Of a stretch of DNA of 64,000 bases, positions 24,799 through 33,659 are shown in pieces. The notes beneath the pieces were generated by a model. The model was given only the letters and a program-made list of their open reading frames with translations, was not told the origin of the DNA and ran no database searches. The translations under genes were made by a program, and so were the position numbers. This DNA is from Actinomadura sp. KC06 (GTDB taxonomy: Bacteria > Actinomycetota > Actinomycetes > Streptosporangiales > Streptosporangiaceae). The stretch lies in the NCBI RefSeq assembly GCF_004348735.1, contig NZ_SMKT01000014.1, forward strand, positions 1 to 64,000, in the 5' to 3' direction. Position 1 is the first letter of the stretch. Every line of letters starts with the position of its first letter.

Positions 24799-26419
24799 TC
24801 GGGATCGCAGGGTTCACCGGCGTCACATGGCGGGATGCGGCCGTGCAGGCGCGGCATGGCGAGGCCGCGCTGTGGAAGGCCGCGCAGGCGGTGACCAGCC
24901 AGCTGGCTGGTCGGATCGGCGAGCGTGCCGCGGTGGCGTGGGTCCACACTGCCGCCGTCGTCGACCACGCTGGCCGCTATGGGCTCATCTCGGCCGAGAA
25001 CCTCGACGATTCTGCTGCGATCCGGAAACAGGCTGAGCAGCTCGCCTCGTGCAACCCGGCGCTCGCCGGCTTCGCTGACCCTGCTGCGAACCCGATGTGG
25101 GACGCCGACCCTGGCGACGCGGCGGCCGACATCGCGGCCCTGTACGCCGAGCACACGACCGTGGACCTGCCGGGCGTCCCGGACGGGTACCGCATCGGTG
25201 ACCTCTACCAGCAGCTCAGCGAAGAGGCGCGTAAGGGACGCGCGCTGTGCCAGACCCCGCCATGGGTCACCGACCTGCTCCTGTCCCTGTCCCTCGACCA
25301 TGCCGCCGACGAAGCCGGATGGGATGGACTGCGCTCGCTGAAGGTCATCGACCCGGCGTGCGGGACCGGGCACGTCCTAGTCGAGACTTTCCTGCGGCTG
25401 GAAGCGTGGCAGTGGCTGCACCCAGGGGCACCCCGCGTGCGCGGTGCCCTAGTGCCGGACGTGCTGGCGCAGGTCCACGGATGCGACCTGGACCCGTACG
25501 CGGCGCTGATCGCCCGGTACCGGCTGTGCGCCTTGGCCGCCGCGATGAGCGGCACCGACCTTGCCGGGCTACCCGCGGATCTGCCGGTGCAGGTGGCCAC
25601 CGCAGATTCCCTGCTCGCCGACGATGAGCCATTGCTGGCGCGCGGTGCCTACGACGTGGTGGTGATGAACCCGCCCTACATCACCCCGAAGGACGCCCTG
25701 GCCCGGGACGCGGTCCGCGCCCGGTACCCGGACGTGTGCCACCGAAAGTACGCACTCTCACTGCCGTTCCACGCGCTGGCCAATGACCTGCTCAAGCCGG
25801 GAGGCTGGTGCGCGCAGCTCACCGCGAACAGCTTCATGAAACGAGAGTTCGGCAAGCCGTACGTCGAGAAGTACCTGTCAGGGCTGGACCTGCATTGGGT
25901 GATCGACACCTCCGGCGCCTACTCCCTGGCCACGGCACCCCCACCGTCATCCTCGTCAACCGCAACCAGCCCCCAACCGCGCCCATGGTGTCGACCGTGC
26001 GAGGCGCCCAAGGCGAACCCTCGGTTTCGGAACTCCCGGGCCGCGGCATTGTGTGGACACAGCTCCGCCACGCCGTCCGCGAACGCGACCAAGCCGCCCG
26101 CCTCGACGCGCTCCTGGACCGCAGCGACAGCCAGGAGCTGCACGCCGCGTCCGAGGAACCACCCCCGGTGCCGGTACCTGATGGAGACCGGCCGTCAGCG
26201 CAGGGCGCGCCCACTCCGAAGCGGAGACGTGCGGCACCGTCCGCAGTTGGCCAGCTCGATCTGCTCATCGAGGTGGCGGAAGAGGGAGCGGGCACGCAGC
26301 AGGCCCGGGTGGCGCAACGGCGACGGAGCCGCCTTAAAGGCGGCATCTCTGCGGGTTCGAATCCCGCCCCGGGCACCTGGCGGCAGGCCAAGCAGGCGAG
26401 CGACCGGGGGCCGAAATGA
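24795..26419 (+). pseudogene. N6-adenine DNA methyltransferase, frameshifted
   Basis: Residues 1-375 read well: motif I DPACGTGH (185-192) binds AdoMet and motif IV NPPY (292-295) is catalytic. At about 25923 the frame breaks: after DTSGAY the expected continuation PGHGTPTVILVNRN is found one frame over and runs to 26419. One missing base (TAC-TCC where TAC-ATC-C would restore the frame) explains it. Either the gene is dead or the base is an assembly error. The intact form would protect phage DNA from host restriction. A tRNA-like gene sits inside its 3' end. Confidence 0.8.
26303..26375 (+). tRNA. tRNA-like gene, anticodon UAA (Leu-type), short variable loop
   Basis: 73 nt. Acceptor GCCCGGG/CCCGGGC is perfect, anticodon stem GCCGC/GCGGC with loop CTTAAAG (anticodon TAA at 26335-26337 counting T33 before it), T-arm GCGGG TTCGAAT CCCGC is perfect, discriminator A. 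The D-arm is poor, with only about two pairs. UUA-reading tRNAs are normally long-variable-arm Leu tRNAs, but here only about 6 nt separate the anticodon and T arms. It lies in the 3' end of the methylase frame. Phage-borne and possibly non-standard. Confidence 0.65.
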
Positions 26420-26802
26420 CCCGCACTGAGGACCTGAGTGCGGCGTTCGCCGACGGGCCCGCCCTCCACGCGGGCTTGGACGAGAAGCTCACCGCCGCGC
26501 TCCGGGCGGCTGTGCCGCTGCGGATGCTGGAGATCCGCGGCTGGACGGATCGGCAGCGCGCGAACGACGCCGCGTGGGTCCAGGAGCTGATGCGCGGCGG
26601 CGCGGCTGCGGACGAGCTGCTGTACGGCGTGAAGGGCGGCCGGCCCGCTGCAGCGTTTGGTGCCTTGGTTCGCGGCCTGGCGGTCCTGGCGTACGTGGAG
26701 GGCGGCGTGGAGCTCGCCGGGCTGCACTGGTGCGCCGAGCCGCATATCGAGTGCCCGAGCAGGCCCCCGTGGACGCATTTGGAGGAGGCCGTGCCGGGGT
26801 GA
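26416..26802 (+). CDS. Hypothetical protein
   Basis: 128 residues, helical (LTAALRAAVPLRMLEIRGWT; WVQELMRGGAAADELLYGVK), with a late CAEPHIEC motif. It starts 4 bp inside the methylase end, as in the rest of the operon. No family recognised. Confidence 0.6.
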   Translation: MTRTEDLSAAFADGPALHAGLDEKLTAALRAAVPLRMLEIRGWTDRQRANDAAWVQELMRGGAAADELLYGVKGGRPAAAFGALVRGLAVLAYVEGGVELAGLHWCAEPHIECPSRPPWTHLEEAVPG

Positions 26803-26848
26803 GCCCGGCAGCGGCCTTTGGAACGTGACGAGGACGGGAGAGTGATGA

Positions 26849-27343
26849 GTGGCCGACGAGGAGCCGGGCGACGATGCCGTGGCGCTGGCCGGGCTCGACG
26901 TCCAATGGATGCGCCGGTTCGACTGGGAGCGCCTCGTCCGGCGGTGCCGCCTCGGGTTCTACGAGGGCAAGACCCGGGACCCGCGGCGCTGGGTGCGGCA
27001 TCTGACCGTCCAGGACGTCGCGCTGGTGCTCGCGACGTACGGGAACCTCGACGGGACCCGCGTGCGGCCCTCGGCGGCGCGGATGGCAATGGTGTGCGAC
27101 CTGGACGAGCGGACCGTCCGGGCCGTCATCGGACGCCTGCGCCGGCTGAACCTGCTGGAGCTGGTATCGCCGCATCGTTCCCCGGGGCGCCGTGGCGGGC
27201 CGGGGTGGTCCGCGGAGTACCGGCTGACCGCTCCGGCCGACCTTCTGGAGCGGGTCGCGCACCTCGACCCGGAAGAGCAGACGCTGATCGTGCCGCCGGG
27301 TGTCGACACCGGCCCGGAGCGGAAGCCGCGAGCACCGAAATGA
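26849..27343 (+). CDS. Winged-helix DNA-binding protein
   Basis: 164 residues from GTG 26849. The core WVRHLTVQDVALVLATYGN, then PSAARMAMVCDLDERTVRAV and LRRLNLLELVSP, is a replication-initiator-like winged helix (DnaD/RepA style) also common in actinophages. Directly downstream are DnaA-box-like sites and iterons, so it may be the replication initiator; it could equally be a regulator. Confidence 0.7.
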   Translation: MADEEPGDDAVALAGLDVQWMRRFDWERLVRRCRLGFYEGKTRDPRRWVRHLTVQDVALVLATYGNLDGTRVRPSAARMAMVCDLDERTVRAVIGRLRRLNLLELVSPHRSPGRRGGPGWSAEYRLTAPADLLERVAHLDPEEQTLIVPPGVDTGPERKPRAPK

Positions 27344-27356
27344 CCCACAGCCCGCC

Positions 27357-27623
27357 TGTGGATAACTCGCCGCGGCTGGCCTGTGGACAACCCGTCGTGC
27401 CCGAACTAATGACCGGGGGCTCACCCCCGGTGATTCCAGGAATGACCGGGGGCTCACCCCCGGTGATTCCAGGAATGACCGGGGGCTCGCCCCCGCCCAC
27501 CATGCCAACTACAGGCACCAGGACCAAAGGAAAGACACCAGGCCAAAACCCCGCTTTCTGTCTCTTATGGCTGAGCTGGAAGGCGACACGCCTGTGGAAA
27601 ACCCGACCCGCGCCTGTGGGAAC
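27357..27623. other. Candidate replication origin: DnaA-box-like sites around iterons
   Basis: Four sites in the same orientation: TGTGGATAA (27357-27365, reverse complement of the consensus TTATCCACA), TGTGGACAA (27382-27390, the actinomycete form), TGTGGAAAA (27593-27601) and TGTGGGAAC (27615-27623, weak). They flank the 33-bp repeats at 27409 and follow the winged-helix gene. The whole 27344-27836 gap has no convincing gene. Confidence 0.55.
27409..27495. repeat. 33-bp tandem repeats with internal hairpin
   Basis: Two perfect 33-bp copies (27409-27441, 27442-27474) and a partial third (from 27475). Each contains CCGGGGGCTCACCCCCGG, a 7-bp hairpin with a 4-base loop. 33 is a multiple of 3, so the tract also reads as an 11-residue repeat (MTGGSPPVIPG), but the surrounding frame does not look like a gene. 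Confidence 0.85.
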
Positions 27624-27836
27624 CGCCCTGGCGCCCGGCCCCGTCGTCGACGCCACCCGCCGCACTCGCCCGCTTGCCGGACCTCGGCGCCACCCTCATC
27701 GACGCGCACCCGCTGACCTCAAGAACCCGACATGAGAGGCACACGACACCCACGCCACTGAACTAATAAACGGACACAAAGCCCAATAAAAGCCGTACAC
27801 CACATGGCACCCGGTACCCGTCAAAAAGGACACAGA

Positions 27837-28448
27837 ATGACTGACCGCGAATTCGAAATCACCAACGACCACCTCACCCTCCTCCGCAACGCCCACTGGA
27901 GCTGGAACGACTGCGAATTCGGCGCACCCACCATCGACCCGAAGCGCCCCTACGGCAACAGCAGCGTCATCCGCGACATCGCCGAACTCCTCGACATCGA
28001 CCTCGACGACCTCGACCGGGACCGCGAAGACGAGTTGAGCGAACTCCACCGCGAGACGCTCACCGTCCTGGACATCGCCCTGGCGACCGGCTCGTTCGCG
28101 CCGGGCACGTACCGGTACCGCGCCGACGGGTGGGAACGGGTCGGCGACGGCGCGACGGTCCTGGACGTTCGGATGGGCGAGAACGACGCCGGCGCGGCCA
28201 CGATCCGCGAGTACCTGACCGCGCTTCTCACCGCCCTGTGGAGCACGGGCGAGGGGTTCTCGGGGAAGCGGCCGTTCGGGAACTCGGGCTGGGACTGGGA
28301 CCTCATAGCGGCGCTGGCCAAGGCCGGGCGCATCACTGCGACGTTCGACGAGGACGGTCTCCTCGACCGCCTGGATAGCGACCAGGAGCGCAAGGGGCAG
28401 CGGCTGATCGCCGAGGCGATCCGGGCGCTCGGTCAGGTGGGCCGGTGA
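27837..28448 (+). CDS. Hypothetical phage protein
   Basis: 203 residues, ATG after AAAAAGGACACAG. Acidic helical region (DIAELLDIDLDDLDRDREDE) and a C-terminal part with FGNSGWDWDLIAALAKAG that recurs in actinophage hypotheticals. The AT-rich 60 bp in front probably carry its promoter, since this is the first gene after the candidate origin. Function unknown. Confidence 0.7.
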   Translation: MTDREFEITNDHLTLLRNAHWSWNDCEFGAPTIDPKRPYGNSSVIRDIAELLDIDLDDLDRDREDELSELHRETLTVLDIALATGSFAPGTYRYRADGWERVGDGATVLDVRMGENDAGAATIREYLTALLTALWSTGEGFSGKRPFGNSGWDWDLIAALAKAGRITATFDEDGLLDRLDSDQERKGQRLIAEAIRALGQVGR

Positions 28449-28756
28449 TGGCAGGCGTGGTCCGGCGGGGCGGGGATGGGGTTGCGCAGCCCGGATTCGA
28501 TCAACGCGCGACGATCACTGGTGATCACGTATCGCGTTCACCAGACAACGGTCCGGAGTCACCGCAGACGATCTCAGCGCCCCGCCGCCTCGCCATCTCC
28601 ATCCCATCTGACCGCGCCGTCCGGGGGGACACCGACCGCAACCAGGAGTTCGTCGCCCGCGAAGCGTTCACCGGCCTCCGCCATCCCGGGGTCGAGGAGA
28701 ACCCGGCGAGGACCCCGCCTGATACCGGCAGACTCGCGCCGCGCAGGGATCTACCG
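28449..28756. other. Gap without a convincing gene
   Basis: Frames are open in places (a GTG at 28445 overlaps the upstream stop), but none gives a recognisable or well-composed protein, and the longest one runs into the antisense gene at 28757-29083. It may be a decayed gene. Confidence 0.5.
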
Positions 28757-29083
28757 TTAGACGGCCCCGGCCCGCTGGGCGAAATACACCACAGCGGTCT
28801 TGGCGCCAGCGATGATCTCATCGCCCAGCCGGTAGGCGCGATCGGTGCCGGGGTGCTGCATGATCCATGTCATCGCCTGCTTGAGGACCAGGTCGATATC
28901 GGTAGGACGAAGCAGGATCGCTTCGCCGCCGTTGATCTGCTCTGGTGCCTTGTGCTGCCAGAGCCGGTAGAACTGCCCGTTGGCGGGGTCGAACGCCATG
29001 TGGCGATCACCCTCCGGGTTGAGCAGCAGCACTGGGAACGGCACCTCAGGACCTGGTGTCCACGGTGCCTCATAGTCCGCCAT
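28757..29083 (-). CDS. Hypothetical protein on the opposite strand
   Basis: About 108 residues: ADYEAPWTPGPEVPFPVLLL, then AFDPANGQFYRLWQHKAP and a helical end. ATG 29083 follows GGGGAATGGAGCACT, a usable ribosome binding site. It is one of few leftward genes in the early half, so it probably has its own promoter in 29084-29280. No family recognised. Confidence 0.65.
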   Translation of the reverse strand: MADYEAPWTPGPEVPFPVLLLNPEGDRHMAFDPANGQFYRLWQHKAPEQINGGEAILLRPTDIDLVLKQAMTWIMQHPGTDRAYRLGDEIIAGAKTAVVYFAQRAGAV

Positions 29084-29281
29084 AGTGCTCCATTCCCCTC
29101 GTGTTGGCTCGGTCGCGGGTTGCATTGTCCACCGCCCGAAGCCGATTGGCACCCCATTCGGCCGATGACGGCCGCCTGCGATGCGCGGCCCCGACGGGCG
29201 TGGCAGCGCGGCTCACGGCAGGACCTGCTTACTCCGCGCCGAACGACATTCCGACGCCCCGGACCGAAAGGCAGATGAGGC

Positions 29282-29602
29282 ATGAGTCCAGAACCCGAAC
29301 TCGCATCGGCGACCGCACTGCCCCCCCTTCACTGGCACCGGTTCGCAATGCGCCAAGTGCGGGGCTTGCGCCGCCACCACCAGCTACCGGCCGCCGAACA
29401 TGCACGCAGGACAGCTCGTCCGCATCGAGCACCTGGAGCGGCAGTGCACCCGCTGCGGCTACCGGTGGCCCGAGGCAACCACCGACAACGTCCCGCCCGC
29501 CAGCCAGGAGGGAACGAGCCGCCCCGCCCTGGCGTTCGCACGTCTAAGGAAGTCGCCCAACGTGGCGACTCAGCTCCACAGGGCGACGGGAGGGTCAGTT
29601 GA
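29282..29602 (+). pseudogene. Zinc-ribbon small protein, frameshifted at a C run
   Basis: The frame starts MSPEPELASATALPP (ATG 29282). At a run of seven C (29321-29327) the good protein moves one frame over: CAKCGACAATTSYRPP then CTRCGYRWPEATTDN, a two-CxxC zinc ribbon. The frame that ends at 29602 overlaps the next start by 4 bp, so a second shift near 29480-29540 seems needed. Assembly error or decay. Confidence 0.5.
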
Positions 29603-30303
29603 CCGACGACGAAGCCGCGCCCGTCCGGCAGGTCGGCGCCGTCTGGTGCGCCGACCACGACCGGTGGGAATGCGTGAAGAACCGGCGCGCCAAACGCGGC
29701 GGAGGCCGCTGCCACCAGCCCGCCATCCCCGGCCTCGACCGCTGCTACCACCACGCCGGTTTCTCCGCCGAGGTCGCCAAGGCGCAGGGCGAAGCGATGG
29801 ACGCGTGGACGGCCGCGTACCACGAGGTTGCAGTCACCCCGCAGCAAGCCATCATCGGCATGCTCAACATGTCGTGGTTCCGCGCGAACTTCTACGCTGG
29901 CTTGCTGGAGGAACAGGCACTGCGGGCCCAGTCAGACCGCGAGGAGAACGGCGAACCGTACGTGAAGGGCGCGCCGCCGGTAGGGGAAGGCGCCGGCCTC
30001 ATCGGTCACACCTACTCCGCCGACAAGGAGTACGGGATCTTCGCGTCCGGCGAGGCGATCCGCGGCCTCGTCCAGCTCGAGGCGCAGGAACGCGACCGGG
30101 TCGTGAAGTACGCGAAGGTCGCGCATGAGATGGGCATCGCCGAACGCCAGATCCAGCTCGCCGAGCAGCAGGGCGCGATGCTCGCCGGCGCCGTCCGCAA
30201 GATCCTCGACGGCCTCAACCTCACCCCGGACCAGCAGCAGCTCGTCCCGCAGCTCGTCCCGTCCGTGCTCCGCGCCCTCGCCTCCGGCCACAACGCCGCA
30301 TAG
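29599..30303 (+). CDS. Putative terminase small subunit-like protein
   Basis: 234 residues from TTG 29599 after GGGAGGGTCAG. The N-terminal zinc-type CH cluster (RCHQPAIPGLDRCYHHAG) is followed by a helical body, and EYGIFASGEAIRGLVQLEAQ then AHEMGIAERQIQLAEQQGAM, a pattern typical of actinophage small terminase relatives that recognise phage DNA ends. It is more than 20 kb from the large terminase gene, which is unusual, so the role is tentative. Confidence 0.55.
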   Translation: MTDDEAAPVRQVGAVWCADHDRWECVKNRRAKRGGGRCHQPAIPGLDRCYHHAGFSAEVAKAQGEAMDAWTAAYHEVAVTPQQAIIGMLNMSWFRANFYAGLLEEQALRAQSDREENGEPYVKGAPPVGEGAGLIGHTYSADKEYGIFASGEAIRGLVQLEAQERDRVVKYAKVAHEMGIAERQIQLAEQQGAMLAGAVRKILDGLNLTPDQQQLVPQLVPSVLRALASGHNAA

Positions 30304-30310
30304 GAGAACC

Positions 30311-30616
30311 ATGAGCGACCTCACGATCCCACCCTCAGCGGCAGCGCTGGACGACCGCGCCGACGTCGGCGGTGGCCTGTGCCCGCTCTGCAAGGTGTGC
30401 GCCGACCACCAGATCTCGCACACCTGCATCGTCCAGCCCGGCCCCCTCAGCGACGAGATCTTCAGCCACGTGCCCCACAGCGAGTTCCAGCCGCTCCACG
30501 CGCGCCTCGCAGCACACCCGGCTCGGCCGCTGGACGAGAACGGCGAACGCCGCGGCGTCGACCGCACCTGGTGCGTATGTGGCTGCACCACCGCCCGGAA
30601 GGAGCTCGACCGATGA
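30311..30616 (+). CDS. Cys-rich hypothetical protein
   Basis: 101 residues, ATG after TAGGAGAACC. CPLCKVCADHQISHTC and a later CVCGCTTARK form a probable double zinc site. Coupled by 4 bp to the next gene. Confidence 0.6.
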   Translation: MSDLTIPPSAAALDDRADVGGGLCPLCKVCADHQISHTCIVQPGPLSDEIFSHVPHSEFQPLHARLAAHPARPLDENGERRGVDRTWCVCGCTTARKELDR

Positions 30617-30810
30617 GAGACCAGACAGGCGTCTGGGTTGCCAGATACGCCGACGGCTCGTCGATCTGCCCGTTCGAGGAAGAGATCGACGCGCTCCGCC
30701 ACGCGGTCGACAACCAGATGGATGTGACGTTCGTGCCCTGGGGCGAGGACGCACGCACCTACCGGCAGCCGCCCGAGCGGCCCAAGCAGCCCGCAGTGAG
30801 GGCGACCTGA
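30613..30810 (+). CDS. Small hypothetical protein
   Basis: 65 residues: VWVARYADGSSICPFEEEID, then a beta-rich end (VTFVPWGEDARTYRQP). This matches a small beta-barrel-like protein common in actinophages. Start and stop overlap both neighbours. Confidence 0.6.
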   Translation: MRDQTGVWVARYADGSSICPFEEEIDALRHAVDNQMDVTFVPWGEDARTYRQPPERPKQPAVRAT

Positions 30811-32214
30811 TGGCCGCCCAACCCGCAAACGTGCTCCTGGCCGGCATCGTCGGATCCACCGCCTACGGTCTCGCCGGGCCCGGCTCCGACATCGACAGGC
30901 TCGGCGTGTACGCCGCCCCAACGACCGCGTTCCACGGCCTTCACCCGCCGACCGGCCGCGACGCCACCACGGTCACAACCAAGCCCGACGTGACCTTTCA
31001 CGAGGCCGGGAAGTGCGCCGCGCTTTGCCTCGGGATGAACCCAACCGTCACGGAACTGATCTGGCTCCCGGACGGCCTGTACGAGACCCGCACTGCCCTC
31101 GGCGAGCAGCTCATCAGCATCCGGACCGCGTTCCTGTCCGCACGCCGGGTCAAAGACGCCTACCTCGGCTACGCGGTCTCCCAGTTCAAACGGCTGGAGA
31201 CCCGCGGCGACGGCTCCTTCAGCGCGGACACCCGCAAACGTACGGCCAAGCACGCCCGCCACCTCGCCCGGCTCGTCCACCAGGGGGGGCCTCCAGCTGT
31301 ACCGCACCGGCCACCTTGACGTCCGCCTCGCCGACCCGCAGTGGTACCTGGACTTCGGTGAGCGCGTCGCCGGCGGAGACCTTGAGGAAGCGCGCTTCGT
31401 CCTGTCCGAGGCCGAGGTCGACTTTGCCGCCGCGCGCACACCTTTGCCTGACGAGCCCGACCGCGCCCGCGTCGAGGAATGGCTCCACTCCGTCCGCGCC
31501 GCCCATCTACCCGACCAGGCCAGGCCCTGCCCGCACGCGGCCGAGGCCGCCCGCCTCCACGAAGGCGAAGACCCCACACCCCGCGACCCGGGCTGCGAGC
31601 CGACGCCTGGGCAATGGCTGCACCGGTTCAACAGCGCGCCCCCGCAGCAGCGGCTCACCTGGGCGGAAGACATCCTGCGGCACGCGCGCGACAGCTCCCG
31701 GTGCCGGTTCGAGATGCGCCACGAAGACCAGATCAGCGAGCTAAGCGACCACGTAGAGGAACTCCAGCACCGCCCGGCCCCGGCTGACGCCGCCCTGTTC
31801 CTGGTGGACCTGGACGGCACCATGGCGCTCCGCCAGGACACCGACGACGTCCGCTCCCCATACGACTGGGACCGCGTTGGCGAGGACGTCCCGCACACCC
31901 CGATCGTCACCGTCGTCCGCGCGCTCGATACCGCAGGGCACCGGATCATCTACCTGTCCGGCCGCTCGGAGGAGTGTCGCGCCGCGACCGGTGTGTGGAT
32001 CGCCGCGCACATCGGCGTGTCAGGGGAGGCGCTGCTGATGCGCCCGGCCGGTGACCACCGCCCCGACCACGTGGTCAAGCGGGCGCTGTACGAGCGGTGG
32101 GTCGCGCCGGTCGGGCCCGTCACCGCCGTCCTCGACGACCGCGCCTCCGTCATCCGGATGTGGCGCGAAGACCTCGGCCTCACCGTCCTCCAAGTCGCTG
32201 AAGGGGACTTCTGA
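30810..32214 (+). pseudogene. Nucleotidyltransferase fused to T4 Pnkp-like 3'-phosphatase (one frameshift)
   Basis: N-terminal nucleotidyltransferase: GSTAYGLAGPGSDIDRLGVY carries the GS and DxD metal motif, and NPTVTELIWLP is the family helix. A run of seven G (31283-31289) shifts the frame; with six, it reads on through LQLYRTGHLDVRL into the frame that ends at 32214. That C-terminal part is a HAD phosphatase like T4 Pnkp: FLVDLDGTMALRQ (nucleophile DxD), RSPYDWDRV, IIYLSGRSEE, VVKRALYERWV, LDDRASVIRMWR, ending QVAEGDF. The full length would be 467 residues. It should heal RNA or DNA ends (remove 3' phosphate, perhaps add nucleotides) ahead of the RNA ligase encoded nearby. Confidence 0.85.
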
Positions 32215-32216
32215 CC

Positions 32217-32633
32217 ATGTCCAGTGACCGGCAGCAGCTGCAGGACGCCGCGATGGCTGCCTTGGACACCATGCGCGCCGGCGACCGCGCCGCCACCGAC
32301 CGCGCCCTCAACCAGCTCCTCGACGAGCACGGCCCCGCCGCCATCCCGATCGCGCTGATGCACTGGTGCGACGCCGCGCTCGCGCCCATCATGCCTCCCG
32401 GGGGCGGGCCGGTTCGGCTGTCGTGGATGGACACCGTCACCGGCCGCGTCCAGGCCGGTGACATTGGCGTGCCCGTCACCGAGCAGTGGGCCTGTCGACT
32501 CCTGGCCGCCCGGGCGAACGGCGACCGCGACATGTTCCTCGACCTCGTGAAGGCCGTGCCCGACGAGGCGATCAACGCGCACATCGGCGCGATGGTCCAG
32601 ATGGCCGCGTGCATCATCCAGGAGGCGCCATGA
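32217..32633 (+). CDS. Hypothetical helical protein
   Basis: 138 residues: ALDTMRAGDRAATDRALNQL, then ALMHWCDAALAPIM and a long helical end. Actinophage hypothetical with tetratricopeptide-like helices. It lies between the two RNA-repair genes. Confidence 0.6.
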   Translation: MSSDRQQLQDAAMAALDTMRAGDRAATDRALNQLLDEHGPAAIPIALMHWCDAALAPIMPPGGGPVRLSWMDTVTGRVQAGDIGVPVTEQWACRLLAARANGDRDMFLDLVKAVPDEAINAHIGAMVQMAACIIQEAP

Positions 32634-32902
32634 CGCCCTCGGACTACTGGAACCTGGCGGACCGCTGGATCCTCGACGACCTCAACCGGGCTCTCGAAGA
32701 CATGTGCCTCGTGTGCATGGGGCGGGGCTGTATCAACTGCCTGCCCGATCGGAGCCCCTTCTCAGCTGCGAACGCCGCAGAAGACTGCGAACCCGCTGAT
32801 CCGGCTGGATGGCTCACCTGCACGGGGCCCGGGATCGACCGGCGCCGGGAGGTTGCAGCGGTGCAACGCATCCTCGCTGCCGCGCGGAGGGACTCGGACT
32901 GA
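32630..32902 (+). CDS. Small protein with CxxC-x4-CxxC zinc knuckle
   Basis: 90 residues. CLVCMGRGCINC is a DnaJ-type zinc-knuckle half. The C-terminal end is helical (VAAVQRILAAARRDSD). ATG overlaps the previous stop. Confidence 0.55.
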   Translation: MTPSDYWNLADRWILDDLNRALEDMCLVCMGRGCINCLPDRSPFSAANAAEDCEPADPAGWLTCTGPGIDRRREVAAVQRILAAARRDSD

Positions 32903-33387
32903 TGCCTCGCTTCCTGATCAAGCCTGACCGGGCCCGGGATCTGTACATCGAGTGGTGGACGATCGTCGACGCGCCCGTTGGGCACGGCACCCGCGCCGAG
33001 TGGGTAGCCGAAGGGATCGCCCCAGGCGGTCTCGACCGCGCGGACCGGACCGGGACATCCGCGTGCCCGCCGCTGGCCACCGGTGCGTGGGACGACGAAG
33101 AACTGATGGTCGCCGAGCCGCTCGGCCGGCAGCGGCTACTGCCGCGCGACCACCTCATCGACTACACCCTCGCCCTGTACCGGCGGGCGGTCACCCAGGC
33201 GTACGGCATGACCCGCCCCATCGAGATCGACGACAACTACCCGCCAGCGACTCCGGAACGCCGGCGGGCTGTTCGTGTCCACTGGCGCCGTTGCCGCCGC
33301 TGCAACCCGGCCGGGAACCCGGCGCCGCTGCTCGTCGACGGCGCCGGCTACGCCCGCCGCCGCAAGGCCAGGAGGCGCCGCCGATGA
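32902..33387 (+). CDS. Hypothetical protein with basic tail
   Basis: 161 residues. MPRFLIKPDRARDLYIEWWT, then IVDAPVGHGTRAEW; the C-terminus is strongly basic (YARRRKARRRRR). The EWW..IVD start recurs in actinophages. Function unknown; nucleic-acid binding is possible. Confidence 0.6.
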   Translation: MPRFLIKPDRARDLYIEWWTIVDAPVGHGTRAEWVAEGIAPGGLDRADRTGTSACPPLATGAWDDEELMVAEPLGRQRLLPRDHLIDYTLALYRRAVTQAYGMTRPIEIDDNYPPATPERRRAVRVHWRRCRRCNPAGNPAPLLVDGAGYARRRKARRRRR

Positions 33388-33644
33388 CCTACATCAACCC
33401 CGAGGACTACGAGCCCGACGGCGAGGCCCTCGACCGGATGACACGTGCCCAGCTCGCCGAGCTACCCGGCCCCGAGCGCACGGTCGCGGACGTCCTCGAC
33501 GAGTGGAACCGCCGCGAGCACGGCGTCATCTCGTCCTCGCACGGCGCCGGGCTGTTCCTCGACCTCCTCGCAGCCGAGGGGTACCGCGTCACTCCGATCG
33601 ACGCGCCCGACCTGTCCGAACTCCTACCGCCGCCCACCGATTAG
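33384..33644 (+). CDS. Small hypothetical protein
   Basis: 86 residues, acidic: MTYINPEDYEPDGEALDRMT and AELPGPERTVADVLDEWNRR. Coupled upstream by 4 bp. No family recognised. Confidence 0.55.
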   Translation: MTYINPEDYEPDGEALDRMTRAQLAELPGPERTVADVLDEWNRREHGVISSSHGAGLFLDLLAAEGYRVTPIDAPDLSELLPPPTD

Positions 33645-33659
33645 GAACGGAGCCCCACC

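Noticed and set aside
27409-27735. Gene made of 11-residue repeats MTGGSPPVIPG
   Set aside because: Only the repeat is regular; the rest has no protein-like composition, and the tract is better read as hairpin iterons.
29321-31289. Programmed frameshifting at the C7 and G7 runs
   Set aside because: No slippery heptamer with a downstream structure of known type is seen, and many unrelated genes are affected, so error or decay is simpler.
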